Source: Citrobacter sp. MGH106
GTDB lineage: Bacteria > Pseudomonadota > Gammaproteobacteria > Enterobacterales > Enterobacteriaceae
Assembly: GCF_001037495.1 (NCBI RefSeq)
Contig: NZ_KQ089822.1
Location: 2,995,938-3,059,937, forward strand
DNA length: 64,000 nt
Reading direction: 5' to 3'
Part shown: positions 41,668 through 50,256 of the stretch, piece after piece
Layout: each line of letters starts with the position of its first letter
How positions within the stretch are numbered: the stretch's first letter is position 1
Program-made: the position numbers and the translations under genes
The notes under the pieces: model-generated
The model's database searches: none
What the model saw: the letters and a program-made list of their open reading frames with translations, nothing else
What the model was told of the DNA's origin: nothing

Positions 41668-43055
41668 TGCAAACAGTTTCTGTCGATATCGGCTCGACAT
41701 GGACCAAGGCAGCCCTCTTCGCGCATGAAGGAGAGGAATTAACCCTGGTAAACCATGTCCTGACCCCAACCACCACACATCATCTGGCAGACGGTTTTTT
41801 TGCCAGCCTGAATCAGGTGCTGAATGTTGCCGATGCTCGCCCGTTACTGAAAAGTGGTGAAGTGCAGTTGAAATACTCCTCGTCTGCCAAAGGTGGGCTC
41901 GCCGTTGCAGCAATGGGGCTGGTGCCTTCCATTACGCTGGAATCGGCGAAAGTTACCGCTCATTCGGCAGGAGCAAAAATCGCGCAATATTATTCATACA
42001 AGCTGAACCGCCATGACATTCGGGAGCTGGAGTCATCACCGCCAGACATCCTGTTGTTTACCGGCGGCACGGATGGTGGTGAAGAAAGCTACGGCCTGGC
42101 TAATGCGCATGCGCTGGCAGAGTCCACGCTTGACTGCGCCATTATTTACGCCGGAAACCGGGACATTCAGGACGATATACAAACGATTCTGGGGCATAAG
42201 GATCTGACCACGGTAGATAACATTCTGCCGGATCTCGATCACCCGAACCCGTTTGCCGCTCGTCAGGCTATCTGTGATGTGTTCTTGTCTCGCATCGTTA
42301 AAGGCAAAGGTCTGGACGTCATCGTTGGAGAAACCGGCGAAGAACCCATGCCGACGCCGTGGACAGTGTATGAACTGGTAAAAGCGATTAGCGATTACGA
42401 CAGTGCATGGAAAGAATTCATGCTGATTGATATGGGCGGCGCCACTACGGACGTCTATTCAGCCAGCGCGAATATCCTCTCTCCCGACACCGTCCTGCAT
42501 GGTGTTCCTGAACCTTTCGTCAAACGTACCGTTGAAGGCGATTTGGGAATGCGCGTTTCCGCCGTCGTGGTCGGAGAAAGCACGCAGGATATGGTGAAAG
42601 TTATCTTTGCCCAGCAGCCACAACGTGAGGAAGCATTTTATCGCTACCTGCGTCATCTGGTTGGGCATCCGGATTACCTGCCACTCAGCGAGGAGGAGAA
42701 ATATTTCGACACTCTGCTGGCAGGTTTGTGCGTGGGCTATGCCACTGAGCGCCACGCGGGCACTAAAAAGCAGGTTTGTACCTGCGTAGGTAATGTGGAT
42801 TTACAGATGGGTCGCGATCTCACCACCGTACGCAAAGTTGTCGGTTCAGGTGGATGGCTCTCGCGCGCCAGCCAGTTCGATATTCATAACTGGCTCAAAT
42901 ACCGGGAGCTGGACGACCAGGGTAAAAGAATTTTGTTACCTAATCAGTTTGAGTATTACCGCGATTCAAATGGCCTGCTCCCGCTACTGGCAAACGTCGC
43001 CAGGCTGTACCCGCAAGCCGCAGCTCGCACCAGCATTCAGTGTTTAACCCTATAA
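41667..43055 (+). CDS. glmL: GlmL/MutL, putative glutamate mutase reactivation factor
   Basis: A 462-residue protein of the MutL family, with an actin/Hsp70-type ATPase fold. Phosphate-binding motifs are VDIGSTWTKAAL at the N-terminus and MLIDMGGATTDVYSA in the middle (about residues 252-266). It is always found between glmS and glmE and is thought to exchange damaged cobalamin or act as a chaperone, by analogy with diol dehydratase reactivases. Direct evidence of function is limited. Confidence 0.92.
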   Translation: MQTVSVDIGSTWTKAALFAHEGEELTLVNHVLTPTTTHHLADGFFASLNQVLNVADARPLLKSGEVQLKYSSSAKGGLAVAAMGLVPSITLESAKVTAHSAGAKIAQYYSYKLNRHDIRELESSPPDILLFTGGTDGGEESYGLANAHALAESTLDCAIIYAGNRDIQDDIQTILGHKDLTTVDNILPDLDHPNPFAARQAICDVFLSRIVKGKGLDVIVGETGEEPMPTPWTVYELVKAISDYDSAWKEFMLIDMGGATTDVYSASANILSPDTVLHGVPEPFVKRTVEGDLGMRVSAVVVGESTQDMVKVIFAQQPQREEAFYRYLRHLVGHPDYLPLSEEEKYFDTLLAGLCVGYATERHAGTKKQVCTCVGNVDLQMGRDLTTVRKVVGSGGWLSRASQFDIHNWLKYRELDDQGKRILLPNQFEYYRDSNGLLPLLANVARLYPQAAARTSIQCLTL

Positions 43056-43073
43056 CAATTAAGGCAGCTACGA

Positions 43074-44519
43074 ATGGAACTTCGAAATAAAAAATTGACC
43101 CATGACGAATTCATGACCGAAAGGCATCAGGTGCTGCAAACCTGGGAAACCGGCAAAGACGTTGAGAACTTCGAAGATGGCGTGAAATACCAGCAAGCAA
43201 TTCCAGATAAAAAACGCTTCTCCCTCGCGCTATTGAAGGCCGATCAGGAAGGTAAAACCCTGAGCCAGCCACGTGCAGGTGTTGCATTAATGGATGAGCA
43301 CATTGAGTTGCTCAAAACCTTGCAGGAAGAGTGCGACCTTCTGCCAAGTACCATCGATGCCTATACCCGTCTGAATCGTTATGAAGAAGCTGCCGTCGGG
43401 ATCCAGAAATCCATCGAAGCAGGAACCTCCAAGCTTAATGGTTTACCGGTGGTCAATCACGGGGTTGCTGCCTGCCGCCGTATGACTGAATCGTTGGAAA
43501 AACCTATCCAGGTTCGCCACGGTACCCCGGATGCACGCTTGCTGGCAGAGATCGCGATGGCCAGTGGCTTTACCAGCTACGAAGGCGGCGGTATCTCCTA
43601 CAACATCCCTTATGCCAAACGTGTCACCCTGGAAAAATCCATCCGTGACTGGCAGTACTGCGACCGTCTGATGGGGCTGTACGAAGAAAACGGCATTCGT
43701 ATTAACCGCGAGCCGTTTGGCCCATTGACCGGCACCCTGATCCCGCCGTTTATGTCTCACTCGGTCGCGATTATCGAAGGTCTGCTGGCGCTGGAACAAG
43801 GAGTGAAATCCATTACCGTCGGTTACGGCCAGGTGGGTAGCCTGACTCAGGATATCGCGGCGATTCAGGCTCTGCGTGAACTGTCCCACGAATACTTCCA
43901 GAATTATGGCTTCGATGATTACGAGTTGAGCACCGTATTCCACCAGTGGATGGGCGGTTTCCCGGAAGATGAAGCAAAAGCGTTCTCCGTTATCGCCTGG
44001 GGTGCTGCGGTTGCAGGTATGTCCGGTGCAACTAAAGTCATCACCAAAAGCCCGCATGAAGCGTTCGGTATCCCAACGGCTGCGGCTAATGCCCAAGGAC
44101 TTAAAGCTTCACGCCAGATGCTCAACATGGTCAGCGACCAGAAATTCCCGCAATGCGCAGCTGTAGAGCAGGAAGTCGATCTGATTAAGAGCGAAGTTCG
44201 CGCGGTACTGAAAAGAGTATTCGAGCTGGGTAATGGCGACATTGCACGCGGCACCGTACTGGCTTTTGAAGCCGGTGTGCTGGATGTACCTTTCGCCCCT
44301 GCCGCCTGTAACGCCGGCAAAATCCTGCCAGTTCGTGATAACACTGGCGCAATCCGTATTCTCGAAGCCGGTGCGGTTCCGCTGCCGAAAGATATTCTCG
44401 CCCTGCACCACGACTACGTCGCAGAGCGCGCACATTTTGAAGGTCGTAAACCTTCTTTCCAGATGGTCATTGATGACATCAACGCCGTATCCCACAGTAA
44501 ATTAATAGGAAGACCATAA
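43074..44519 (+). CDS. glmE: Glutamate mutase E (epsilon) catalytic subunit
   Basis: A 481-residue TIM-barrel catalytic subunit (MutE). Length and blocks such as LPVVNHGVAACRRMTESLEK and FTSYEGGGISYNIPYAK are characteristic; substrate-binding arginines of the family lie in these regions. It starts 18 bp after glmL, and its stop overlaps the ATG of the next gene (TAATG). Forms the active enzyme with GlmS and adenosylcobalamin. Confidence 0.95.
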   Translation: MELRNKKLTHDEFMTERHQVLQTWETGKDVENFEDGVKYQQAIPDKKRFSLALLKADQEGKTLSQPRAGVALMDEHIELLKTLQEECDLLPSTIDAYTRLNRYEEAAVGIQKSIEAGTSKLNGLPVVNHGVAACRRMTESLEKPIQVRHGTPDARLLAEIAMASGFTSYEGGGISYNIPYAKRVTLEKSIRDWQYCDRLMGLYEENGIRINREPFGPLTGTLIPPFMSHSVAIIEGLLALEQGVKSITVGYGQVGSLTQDIAAIQALRELSHEYFQNYGFDDYELSTVFHQWMGGFPEDEAKAFSVIAWGAAVAGMSGATKVITKSPHEAFGIPTAAANAQGLKASRQMLNMVSDQKFPQCAAVEQEVDLIKSEVRAVLKRVFELGNGDIARGTVLAFEAGVLDVPFAPAACNAGKILPVRDNTGAIRILEAGAVPLPKDILALHHDYVAERAHFEGRKPSFQMVIDDINAVSHSKLIGRP

Positions 44520-45760
44520 TGAAAATTAAACAGGCCCTTTTCACCGCTGGCTACTCCTCATTTTATTTTGACGATCAGCAAGCTATTAAAGACGGAGCTG
44601 GTCACGATGGGTTTATCTATACCGGCTCTCCGGTGACGCCTGGGTTTACCTCTGTTCGTCAGGCGGGTGAATGCGTTTCAGTGCAGTTGATTCTGGAAAA
44701 CGGCGCGGTGGCCGTTGGTGATTGCGCGGCCGTACAGTACTCCGGTGCAGGCGGTCGTGACCCACTGTTCCTGGCTGAGAACTTCATTCCTTTCCTGAAC
44801 GATCACATCAAACCGCTGCTGGAAGGTCGTGACGTAGATTCGTTCTTACCGAACGCCCGTTTCTTTGACCAACTGCGTATTGACGGTCATCTGTTGCATA
44901 CCGCTGTACGTTACGGTTTGTCTCAGGCGTTGCTTGATGCCGCAGCACTGGCCACAGGACGCCTGAAAACAGAAGTTGTTTGCGATGAATGGCAGTTGCC
45001 ATGTGTACCGGAAGCAATTCCATTATTTGGTCAAAGCGGTGATGACCGTTATATCGCCGTCGACAAAATGATCCTCAAAGGCGTGGACGTACTGCCGCAT
45101 GCGCTGATCAACAACGTAGAAGAGAAGCTGGGCTTTAAAGGCGAAAAACTGCGTGAGTATGTGCGTTGGTTGTCTAACCGCATCTTAAGCCTGCGTACCA
45201 GCGATCGTTATCACCCAACGCTGCATATTGATGTGTACGGCACTATCGGTCTGATTTTTGATATGGACCCGGTTCGTTGCGCCGAATACATCGCCAGCCT
45301 GGAGGCAGAAGCACAAGGTCTGCCGCTGTACATTGAAGGTCCGGTTGATGCTGGTAACAAGCCGGATCAAATCCGCATGCTGACCGCAATCACCAAAGAA
45401 CTGACCCGTCTGGGATCCGGCGTAAAAATCGTTGCTGATGAATGGTGTAACACCTATCAGGATATCGTGGACTTCACTGATGCTGGCAGCTGCCACATGG
45501 TGCAGATCAAAACTCCGGATCTCGGTGGCATTCATAACATTGTTGATGCCGTGCTCTACTGTAACAAACACGCAATGGAAGCCTACCAGGGCGGAACCTG
45601 TAACGAAACCGAGATCAGTGCTCGCACCTGCGTACATGTCGCGCTGGCTGCGCGTCCAATGCGCATGCTGATCAAACCGGGTATGGGCTTCGATGAAGGT
45701 CTCAACATCGTGTTTAACGAAATGAACCGCACCATCGCGTTGTTGCAGACTAAGGATTAA
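44519..45760 (+). CDS. mal: 3-methylaspartate ammonia-lyase
   Basis: A 413-residue enolase-superfamily enzyme that converts 3-methylaspartate to mesaconate and ammonia. The length equals the Citrobacter amalonaticus enzyme. The catalytic residues fall at the known positions: His194 (VLPHALINN) and Lys331 (VQIKTPDLGG), both confirmed by counting codons. Mg2+ ligands are expected in LHIDVYG, YIEGPVDAG and KIVADEWCN. Tightly coupled to glmE. Confidence 0.96.
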   Translation: MKIKQALFTAGYSSFYFDDQQAIKDGAGHDGFIYTGSPVTPGFTSVRQAGECVSVQLILENGAVAVGDCAAVQYSGAGGRDPLFLAENFIPFLNDHIKPLLEGRDVDSFLPNARFFDQLRIDGHLLHTAVRYGLSQALLDAAALATGRLKTEVVCDEWQLPCVPEAIPLFGQSGDDRYIAVDKMILKGVDVLPHALINNVEEKLGFKGEKLREYVRWLSNRILSLRTSDRYHPTLHIDVYGTIGLIFDMDPVRCAEYIASLEAEAQGLPLYIEGPVDAGNKPDQIRMLTAITKELTRLGSGVKIVADEWCNTYQDIVDFTDAGSCHMVQIKTPDLGGIHNIVDAVLYCNKHAMEAYQGGTCNETEISARTCVHVALAARPMRMLIKPGMGFDEGLNIVFNEMNRTIALLQTKD

Positions 45761-45763
45761 GAA

Positions 45764-47134
45764 ATGGCTCGCACATTTAAGATCTTATCGCCTACAGCTA
45801 TTCTGGGTTATGGCTTCCCGGAAGAGAGTTTTCGTAAAGCCATGGAAGAATCGCCGGATCTTATTGCTGTTGACGCAGGCTCCTCCGATCCTGGCCCCCA
45901 CTACCTGGGGGCAGGTAAGCCTTTCACTGACAGGGCCGGTGTGAAACGCGATCTGCGCTATATGATCGTGGCAGGCGTTAAGAATAACATCCCGGTCGTG
46001 ATCGGTACCGCCGGTGGTTCCGGCGCAGCTCCGCACCTGGAGTGGTGTCGCCAGATAATCCATGAGATCGCCCAGGAAGAAAAACTGTCTTTCTCCATGG
46101 CGTTGATCCCGTCCGATGTCGACAAAGAAGTCGTTCATCAGGCCCTGGATAACGGCAAAATCACCGCACTGGATTTTGTACCTGAACTGACTCACGAAGC
46201 TATCGAAGATAGCACCTACATCGTTGCACAGATGGGCGTTGAGCCTTTCCAGCGCGCACTGAAAGCCGGTGCACAGGTTGTACTGGGCGGACGAGCCTAC
46301 GATCCGGCATGCTTCGCTGCACTGCCGATTATGCAAGGCTTTGATGAAGGTCTGGCGCTTCATTGCGGTAAGATCCTTGAGTGTGCTGCCATCGCCGCCA
46401 CCCCAGGTTCTGGTTCGGATTGTGCGATGGGAATCATCGACGACAACGGCTTTACGCTGAAAGCGTTCAATCCGAAGCGTAAGTTCACTGAAACTTCTGC
46501 TGCGGCGCACACCCTGTATGAGAAGTCAGATCCGTACTTCCTGCCGGGACCGGGCGGCGTGTTGAACCTGAAAGCGTGTACCTTTACAGCGGTTAATGAA
46601 GGTGAAGTGTACGTCAGCGGTTCGCGTCATGAAGAGACACCGTATGCGCTGAAACTGGAAGGTGCGCGTCAGGTTGGTTTCCGCTGCCTGACCATCGCCG
46701 GAACGCGCGATCCGATTATGATTGCCGGTATCGACACCATTCTTGAAGAGGTACAGGCCAGCGTGGCACGTAACCTTTCACTGAATGACGACAGTATCCG
46801 CATGACGTTCCACCTGTATGGTAAGAACGGCGTGATGGGCAATCATGAGCCGATGAAAACTGCCGGTCATGAGCTGGGGATTTTACTGGACGTGGTCGCG
46901 CCAACCCAAGATATCGCCAACAGTGTTTGCTCACTGGTGCGTTCTACGTTGCTGCACTACGGCTATGAAAATCGTATTGCGACTGCGGGCAACCTCGCCT
47001 TCCCGTTCTCACCATCTGACATTCAGAGTGGGCCTGTGTATGAGTTCTCAATCTATCACCTGATTGAAGCAAGCGATGCACTGCGTTTTGATTTCCACAT
47101 TGAACAGGTGACGCCAGAAGGAGTTCAGGCATGA
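45764..47134 (+). CDS. AtuA-like protein (DUF1446 family), function unassigned
   Basis: A 456-residue soluble protein of the AtuA/DUF1446 family. Gly- and Asp-rich conserved blocks are visible: AVDAGSSDPGPHYLGAG near residue 35, VIGTAGGSGAAPHLEW near residue 78, LGGRAYDPACFAA near residue 173 and YFLPGPGGVLNL near residue 265. AtuA itself belongs to acyclic terpene catabolism, but its reaction is not well defined. It lies 3 bp after mal and overlaps the DUF4387 gene by four bases, so it probably acts on a C5 intermediate of this pathway. A role in citramalate cleavage or in handling a CoA ester is possible but unproven. Confidence 0.85.
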   Translation: MARTFKILSPTAILGYGFPEESFRKAMEESPDLIAVDAGSSDPGPHYLGAGKPFTDRAGVKRDLRYMIVAGVKNNIPVVIGTAGGSGAAPHLEWCRQIIHEIAQEEKLSFSMALIPSDVDKEVVHQALDNGKITALDFVPELTHEAIEDSTYIVAQMGVEPFQRALKAGAQVVLGGRAYDPACFAALPIMQGFDEGLALHCGKILECAAIAATPGSGSDCAMGIIDDNGFTLKAFNPKRKFTETSAAAHTLYEKSDPYFLPGPGGVLNLKACTFTAVNEGEVYVSGSRHEETPYALKLEGARQVGFRCLTIAGTRDPIMIAGIDTILEEVQASVARNLSLNDDSIRMTFHLYGKNGVMGNHEPMKTAGHELGILLDVVAPTQDIANSVCSLVRSTLLHYGYENRIATAGNLAFPFSPSDIQSGPVYEFSIYHLIEASDALRFDFHIEQVTPEGVQA

Positions 47135-47448
47135 AACAGTCTATTTGCTCACTGGCGCAAGTAATTCGCTCCAAAAACGCCGGACCGTATGAACTGGTAT
47201 TAGATATTTTATTTAAAACCAGGGAAGACTATCAGCGAGTAAAAGCCTCGGAGCAATTAACACCGCAACTTATTGCTGGGTTATATAATGTCAAACCTGA
47301 CTTTATTCATAATATTGTGTGGTTCGACCCAGCGAATGCAGTAAAAATCGTCATGCCGCGCGATATTATTTCCGGCAATGTCGGTGACAATGATGTTTAT
47401 GGTGCGCAACAACACGCTCCATTATTAAGTATTGAGTTCGATCTGTAA
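47131..47448 (+). CDS. DUF4387-family small protein, partner of the AtuA-like protein
   Basis: A 105-residue soluble protein of unknown function. Conserved parts are LAQVIRSKNAGPYELVLDIL at the N-terminus and RDIISGNVGDNDVYGAQQH near the C-terminus. The start overlaps the AtuA-like stop (ATGA), so the two are likely subunits of one enzyme. Members of this family commonly follow DUF1446 genes; some AtuA homologues are fusions of both parts (from memory). Confidence 0.85.
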   Translation: MKQSICSLAQVIRSKNAGPYELVLDILFKTREDYQRVKASEQLTPQLIAGLYNVKPDFIHNIVWFDPANAVKIVMPRDIISGNVGDNDVYGAQQHAPLLSIEFDL

Positions 47449-47617
47449 CAAAAAAACACAATAACAGCCATTGGAGCACAGAATTCAGCTGTATCACAGT
47501 GCTTCGAATTATTCATGCGGTTGGTCACAACAGGCGTGCATCTGAGCTGCTGTCCAGGCTCAGGTGCTCGCCACCCTACACAATTTCAATTACCAGCCTT
47601 TATCCGATGGAGTAAAC

Positions 47618-48922
47618 ATGAAGAAAATTAGTTTAACGAAGATGATCATATTAGGCCTGTTACTCGGCATGGTTGCCGGGGTGCTCATCAATAATATGGC
47701 CGCAGCTGAAACAGCTAAATCATATGCTCAAGATATTTCCATTTTCACCACTATATTTTTACGTATGGTGAAAATGATTATCGCTCCATTAGTTATATCA
47801 ACTCTGGTTGTCGGCATTGCCAAAATGGGTGATGCAAAAACGCTGGGACGTATATTCTCCAAAACCTTTTTCCTGTTTATTTGCGCCTCACTGCTGTCAA
47901 TCGCATTGGGTCTGGTTATTGTTAATATCTTCCAGCCGGGCGCAGGCATCAACTTTGTTCCGCATGATGTCGGCGCTGTCGCCGCCGTTAAGTCAGAGCC
48001 GTTTACGCTGAAGGTATTTATTTCGCACGCAGTACCGACCAGTATCGTTGATGCGATGGCGCGTAACGAAATCCTGCAGATCGTCGTGTTCTCGATTTTC
48101 CTGGGTTGCAGCCTGGCTGCGATTGGCGAAAAAGCCGAGCCTATCGTTAAGGTTCTCGACTCACTGGTCCACGTCATGCTGAAGCTGACTGGCTACGTAA
48201 TGCTGTTCGCACCTCTGACCGTTTTTGCCGCTATTTCAGGTCTGATTGCCGAACGTGGTCTGGGTGTGATGGTTAGCGCCGGGATCTTCATGGGTGAGTT
48301 CTACCTGACGCTGGGTATGTTGTGGGCAATTCTGATTGGCCTGTCGACTATGATCGTCGGTCCTTGCATCAGCCGTCTTACTAAAGCCATCCTCGAACCT
48401 GCTCTGCTGGCCTTTACCACTTCCAGTTCTGAAGCAGCCTTCCCGGGCACGCTGGATAAACTGGAAAAGTTCGGCGTTTCTTCAAAAATCGCCAGCTTTG
48501 TTCTGCCTATCGGTTACTCCTTTAACCTGGTCGGTTCCATGGCCTACTGCTCATTTGCCACCGTATTTATTGCCCAGGCGTGCAATATCGAGCTGAGCAT
48601 GGGCGAACAAATCACCATGTTGCTAATCCTGATGCTGACCTCTAAAGGGATGGCGGGTGTGCCTCGTGCCTCTATGGTGGTTATTGCCGCAACCCTGAAC
48701 CAGTTCAACATTCCGGAAGCCGGTCTGATCCTGCTGATGGGCGTCGATCCATTCCTCGATATGGGTCGTTCAGCCACTAACGTAATGAGTAACGCAATGG
48801 GTGCTGCCATTGTGGGTCGCTGGGAAGGCGAACACTTCGGCCAGGGTTGTCGCGGCACTGCGCCAGTAAAAACCCCGGAACAGGAACGCCCGGTTACCGA
48901 AACGGAAGTTGCTTTGTCTTAA
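47618..48922 (+). CDS. Dicarboxylate/glutamate:cation symporter (DAACS, GltP/DctA-like)
   Basis: A 434-residue inner-membrane carrier with about eight membrane helices and two re-entrant loops. The family signatures are the serine-rich loop TTSSSEAAFPGTLDKLEKFG and the later GVDPFLDMGRSATNVMSNAMG, the latter with the substrate-contacting Asp/Asn. The ATG at 47618 is preceded by GGAG; the frame extends upstream without support. It should import glutamate (or a C4/C5 dicarboxylate) for the pathway. A 169-bp gap separates it from the DUF4387 gene and a strong terminator follows. Confidence 0.92.
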   Translation: MKKISLTKMIILGLLLGMVAGVLINNMAAAETAKSYAQDISIFTTIFLRMVKMIIAPLVISTLVVGIAKMGDAKTLGRIFSKTFFLFICASLLSIALGLVIVNIFQPGAGINFVPHDVGAVAAVKSEPFTLKVFISHAVPTSIVDAMARNEILQIVVFSIFLGCSLAAIGEKAEPIVKVLDSLVHVMLKLTGYVMLFAPLTVFAAISGLIAERGLGVMVSAGIFMGEFYLTLGMLWAILIGLSTMIVGPCISRLTKAILEPALLAFTTSSSEAAFPGTLDKLEKFGVSSKIASFVLPIGYSFNLVGSMAYCSFATVFIAQACNIELSMGEQITMLLILMLTSKGMAGVPRASMVVIAATLNQFNIPEAGLILLMGVDPFLDMGRSATNVMSNAMGAAIVGRWEGEHFGQGCRGTAPVKTPEQERPVTETEVALS

Positions 48923-48932
48923 TACCACAGTG

Positions 48933-48963
48933 AAACCGGATAGCGGCCGCGCTATCCGGTTTT
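48933..48963 (+). terminator. Terminator after the symporter gene
   Basis: Perfect 12-bp stem AAACCGGATAGC / GCTATCCGGTTT with a 6-nt loop, followed by TTTT, 11 bp after the stop codon. It probably separates glmS-to-symporter from the glutaminase gene. Confidence 0.9.
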
Positions 48964-48985
48964 CGAGACGGTTAATAACCCGTAA

Positions 48986-49013
48986 GCCGGAAGGTGGTAA
49001 GCCGCCCTCCGGC
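48986..49013. repeat. REP-like hairpin before the glutaminase gene
   Basis: GCCGGAAGG and CCCTCCGGC pair with one mismatch around a 10-nt loop, in the style of a REP unit, 32 bp before the glutaminase start. Confidence 0.5.
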
Positions 49014-49044
49014 ACCATGATGAGCACACCAACAGGAATGCACC

Positions 49045-50046
49045 ATGAATAAAACTCTTCTCGGCGTGGGTATTTTTTCCTTCAGCGTATTATTTAGCGC
49101 AACCACATTCGCGCAAACCACGCCGGACTACGCCAGACTTATCGAACAGGCGCATCAGAAATACAAAAGTAACAATGACGGAAAAGTCGCCGACTATATC
49201 CCTGCCCTCGCGACCTACAGTCCCAACAATTTTGCTATCACCATCGCAACGGTTGACGGAAAAATCTTCCAGGTTGGCGATGTTAAAAAAGCATTCCCGA
49301 TGGAATCACTGAGTAAAGTTTTCACCATGGCGCTCGCCATGGAACAGCACGGCCCTCAGGTTGTTCTGGATAAACTCGGTGCCAATGCCACCGGCATGCC
49401 ATTCAATTCAGGCTTAGCCGTCGAACTGACCAAAGGCGCGCCGGAAAACCCACTGGTTAACGCAGGCGCGATGAGCACCGTTAGCCTGATTGAAGCCAAA
49501 GATAAAACCGACCGCTGGAACAAAATCCTCGACAACCTGAACGCGTGGGCAGATGCAAGTCTCACTGTTAACGAACCTGTTTTCAAATCCGAAATGGAGA
49601 CCAACCAGCACAACCAGGCACTGGCCAAACTGATGGAATCCTATAACAGCTTTTATGGCAACACGGATGAAGCCGTCGAAATTTATACCCGTCAGTGTTC
49701 CGTGGATATCACCGTTGAGCAACTGGCCAAAATGGGTGCCGTACTCGCCAACAAAGGTAAATCTCCGTTTAACGGCAAGCAGTTACTGAATGAAAGTTAT
49801 GTACCTCAGGTGCTGGCGGAAATGGCGATTGCCGGGCTGTACGACGGCAGTGGTAAGTGGCTGTACACCGTCGGCGTCCCGGCAAAGAGCGGTGTCGGCG
49901 GCGGAATGGTTGCGGTCGTCCCAGGTGAATATGCGATTGCCGTCTATTCCCCACCGCTGGATGAAGCGGGCAACAGCGTTCGCGCCCAGAAAACCATCGA
50001 ATATGTCGCCGACGCGACAAAAGCCAATGTCTTTTTAGCGCATTAA
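49045..50046 (+). CDS. glsA: Exported glutaminase
   Basis: A 333-residue serine-dependent glutaminase (beta-lactamase/penicillin-binding fold) hydrolysing glutamine to glutamate and ammonia. The nucleophile motif SxxK is ESLSKVF (about residue 92). PLVNAGAMS and the C-terminal GGGMVAVVPGEYAIAVYSPP are family blocks. Unlike E. coli YbaS and YneH, which are cytoplasmic, it starts with a clear signal peptide (hydrophobic core GVGIFSFSVLFSATTFA, cleavage about residue 23). It is thus probably periplasmic and feeds the glutamate symporter encoded upstream. Confidence 0.92.
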   Translation: MNKTLLGVGIFSFSVLFSATTFAQTTPDYARLIEQAHQKYKSNNDGKVADYIPALATYSPNNFAITIATVDGKIFQVGDVKKAFPMESLSKVFTMALAMEQHGPQVVLDKLGANATGMPFNSGLAVELTKGAPENPLVNAGAMSTVSLIEAKDKTDRWNKILDNLNAWADASLTVNEPVFKSEMETNQHNQALAKLMESYNSFYGNTDEAVEIYTRQCSVDITVEQLAKMGAVLANKGKSPFNGKQLLNESYVPQVLAEMAIAGLYDGSGKWLYTVGVPAKSGVGGGMVAVVPGEYAIAVYSPPLDEAGNSVRAQKTIEYVADATKANVFLAH

Positions 50047-50094
50047 GCCAACGTCAGATAACGCTTATCTGGTATTGAAATCAGGCTCGAAATT

Positions 50095-50219
50095 TATACA
50101 CAAAATAATTCAAGCTGCATCAAAGCGGCAACTACGTGAACCCCGGGAACTTACATAAGTAAATGACTGGGGTGAACGCAGACAGCCAACAAAGAGGCAG
50201 CGTGAAGGATGACGTGTAT
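50095..50219 (+). repeat. ERIC element between glutaminase and mesaconase genes
   Basis: About 125 bp from TATAC to GTGTAT, with the signature AAGTAAATGACTGGGGTGAA. Its right end, AAAGAGGCAGCGTGAAGGAT followed by GACG, offers a Shine-Dalgarno-like GAAGG plus ATG at 50209. It sits in the same orientation relative to the downstream gene as the ERICs at ybgC and ybgE. Confidence 0.9.
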
Positions 50220-50256
50220 CGGCAAAACACGAAAAGGTGAGAAGTACTATGTCTAA
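50209..50256 (+). other. 15-codon upstream reading frame created by the ERIC end
   Basis: The ATG at 50209 in the ERIC end opens 15 codons that stop at 50254-50256, eight bases inside the mesaconase gene (ATG at 50249). GAAGG lies directly before the ATG. It could couple or modulate translation of the mesaconase. Translation is not demonstrated. Confidence 0.4.
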
